DNA from: Actinomycetes bacterium
Lineage (GTDB): Bacteria > Actinomycetota > Acidimicrobiia > Acidimicrobiales > Palsa-688
Direction of reading: 5' to 3'
Assembly (NCBI GenBank): GCA_021827285.1
Contig: JAKAWM010000168.1
Span: forward strand, 1 to 6,511
DNA: 6,511 nucleotides
Of the stretch, positions 6,218 through 6,511 are shown in pieces (within the stretch, counting starts at the first letter, position 1; each line of letters starts with the position of its first letter). The translations under genes were made by a program, and so were the position numbers. Below the pieces are notes generated by a model, which was not told the DNA's origin, searched no databases, and saw only the letters and a list, made by a program, of their open reading frames with translations.

Positions 6218-6313
6218 CTACGTCCTGCTCCCCCGCCGCCAGGTGGCGGCCAAGCACCGAGGGCCACCTTCGGCCCCCCGCCAACAAATGCCGCCATCAG
6301 CCACCATCATCAT
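6218..6313 (-). promoter_or_regulatory. hxlA leader with two hairpins and a small abutting ORF
   Basis: On the minus strand two short hairpins precede the hxlA ribosome-binding site: GGGCC/GGCCC (6276-6261, 6-nt loop GAAGGT) and GCCGCC/GGCGGC (6250-6235, loop ACCT). AGGTGGC from the first can pair fully with GCCACCT from the second, so the two hairpins and this long-range pairing exclude each other. A 31-codon frame beginning ATG-ATG-ATG at 6313 covers both and ends in TAG (6220-6218) directly against the hxlA GTG. It has no good ribosome-binding site. In GC-rich DNA such pairings arise readily, so a control function is only a possibility. Confidence 0.25.
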
Positions 6314-6388
6314 GTTGCCCGCCCCGTGATGGTCCTCGCCATGACCTCCGGCGCCCCTAACGTGCAAGTCAAAACGTCACGGCTCCCG

Positions 6389-6511
6389 TCACGTGGCATG
6401 CTCCTCGCTGCCTCCCTCGTCCAGCATCAAGCCCGCCGGCACGGTCCCAGCCCTGACCCGATGGCGGTAACCGAAGGTCTTACGCCGCTGCTGAACCTGG
6501 CTAACGTACAC
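6389..6511 (-). CDS. Possible C-terminal end of an upstream minus-strand gene
   Basis: From the window edge a minus-strand frame of 40 codons runs to TGA (6391-6389). About 80% of its third positions are G or C, more than in the opposing plus-strand frame. It would encode VYVSQVQQRRKTFGYRHRVR and end in GGSEEHAT. I recognise no family. If real, it lies 171 bp upstream of hxlA on the same strand and could share its transcript. The fragment is too short to be sure it is coding. Confidence 0.3.
   Translation of the reverse strand: MYVSQVQQRRKTFGYRHRVRAGTVPAGLMLDEGGSEEHAT

Noticed and set aside
6326..6511. Plus-strand frame starting GTG-ATG and open to the window end, a possible gene divergent from hxlA
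   Set aside because: No ribosome-binding site, lower third-position GC than the opposing minus-strand frame, and no recognisable motif.
1..6511. CRISPR array, phage genes or a rRNA operon
   Set aside because: No regularly spaced identical repeats, no phage structural motifs and no conserved rRNA segments were seen.

Overview
The window is GC-rich DNA that uses GTG and TTG starts freely. Its HPS and PHI proteins resemble the mycobacterial RmpA/RmpB type (for example an AGSLFEQ-like motif in PHI). I infer a high-GC bacterium, possibly Actinomycetota, but the sequence does not fix the taxon.

Layout: (1) Positions 1-318, minus strand: N-terminal part of a PfkB/ribokinase-family sugar kinase that runs off the window. 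(2) About 333-2606: a complete insertion sequence of roughly 2.27 kb. It carries one minus-strand gene for a large DDE transposase with two N-terminal helix-turn-helix motifs, under its own TTGCAT-17 bp-TATAAT promoter. One end lies a few bases upstream of the kinase ribosome-binding site. (3) 2607-3551: a gene-poor stretch with one doubtful minus-strand reading frame whose stop lies inside the IS end, one hairpin, and a pair of 16-bp direct repeats 22 bp apart. (4) 3552-4838, plus strand: a YihS-like member of the AGE family, an aldose-ketose isomerase acting on free sugars, probably a mannose isomerase. (5) 4846-4878: a strong stem-loop that probably ends transcription between convergent units. 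(6) 5076-6217, minus strand: hxlB (6-phospho-3-hexuloisomerase) overlapping hxlA (3-hexulose-6-phosphate synthase) by 67 bp. (7) 6218-6511: the hxlA leader and the possible 3' end of another minus-strand gene.

How the genes could work together (inference): the isomerase would turn free mannose into fructose, the kinase would make fructose 6-phosphate, PHI would convert that to 3-hexulose 6-phosphate, and HPS would split it to ribulose 5-phosphate and formaldehyde. Run the other way, HPS/PHI fix formaldehyde. The kinase's substrate cannot be read from the fragment present, so the link is a hypothesis. The most notable structural event is the IS insertion. Removing it together with one copy of a 2-bp repeat rebuilds a near-perfect inverted repeat that surrounds the kinase's ribosome-binding site and GTG codon.
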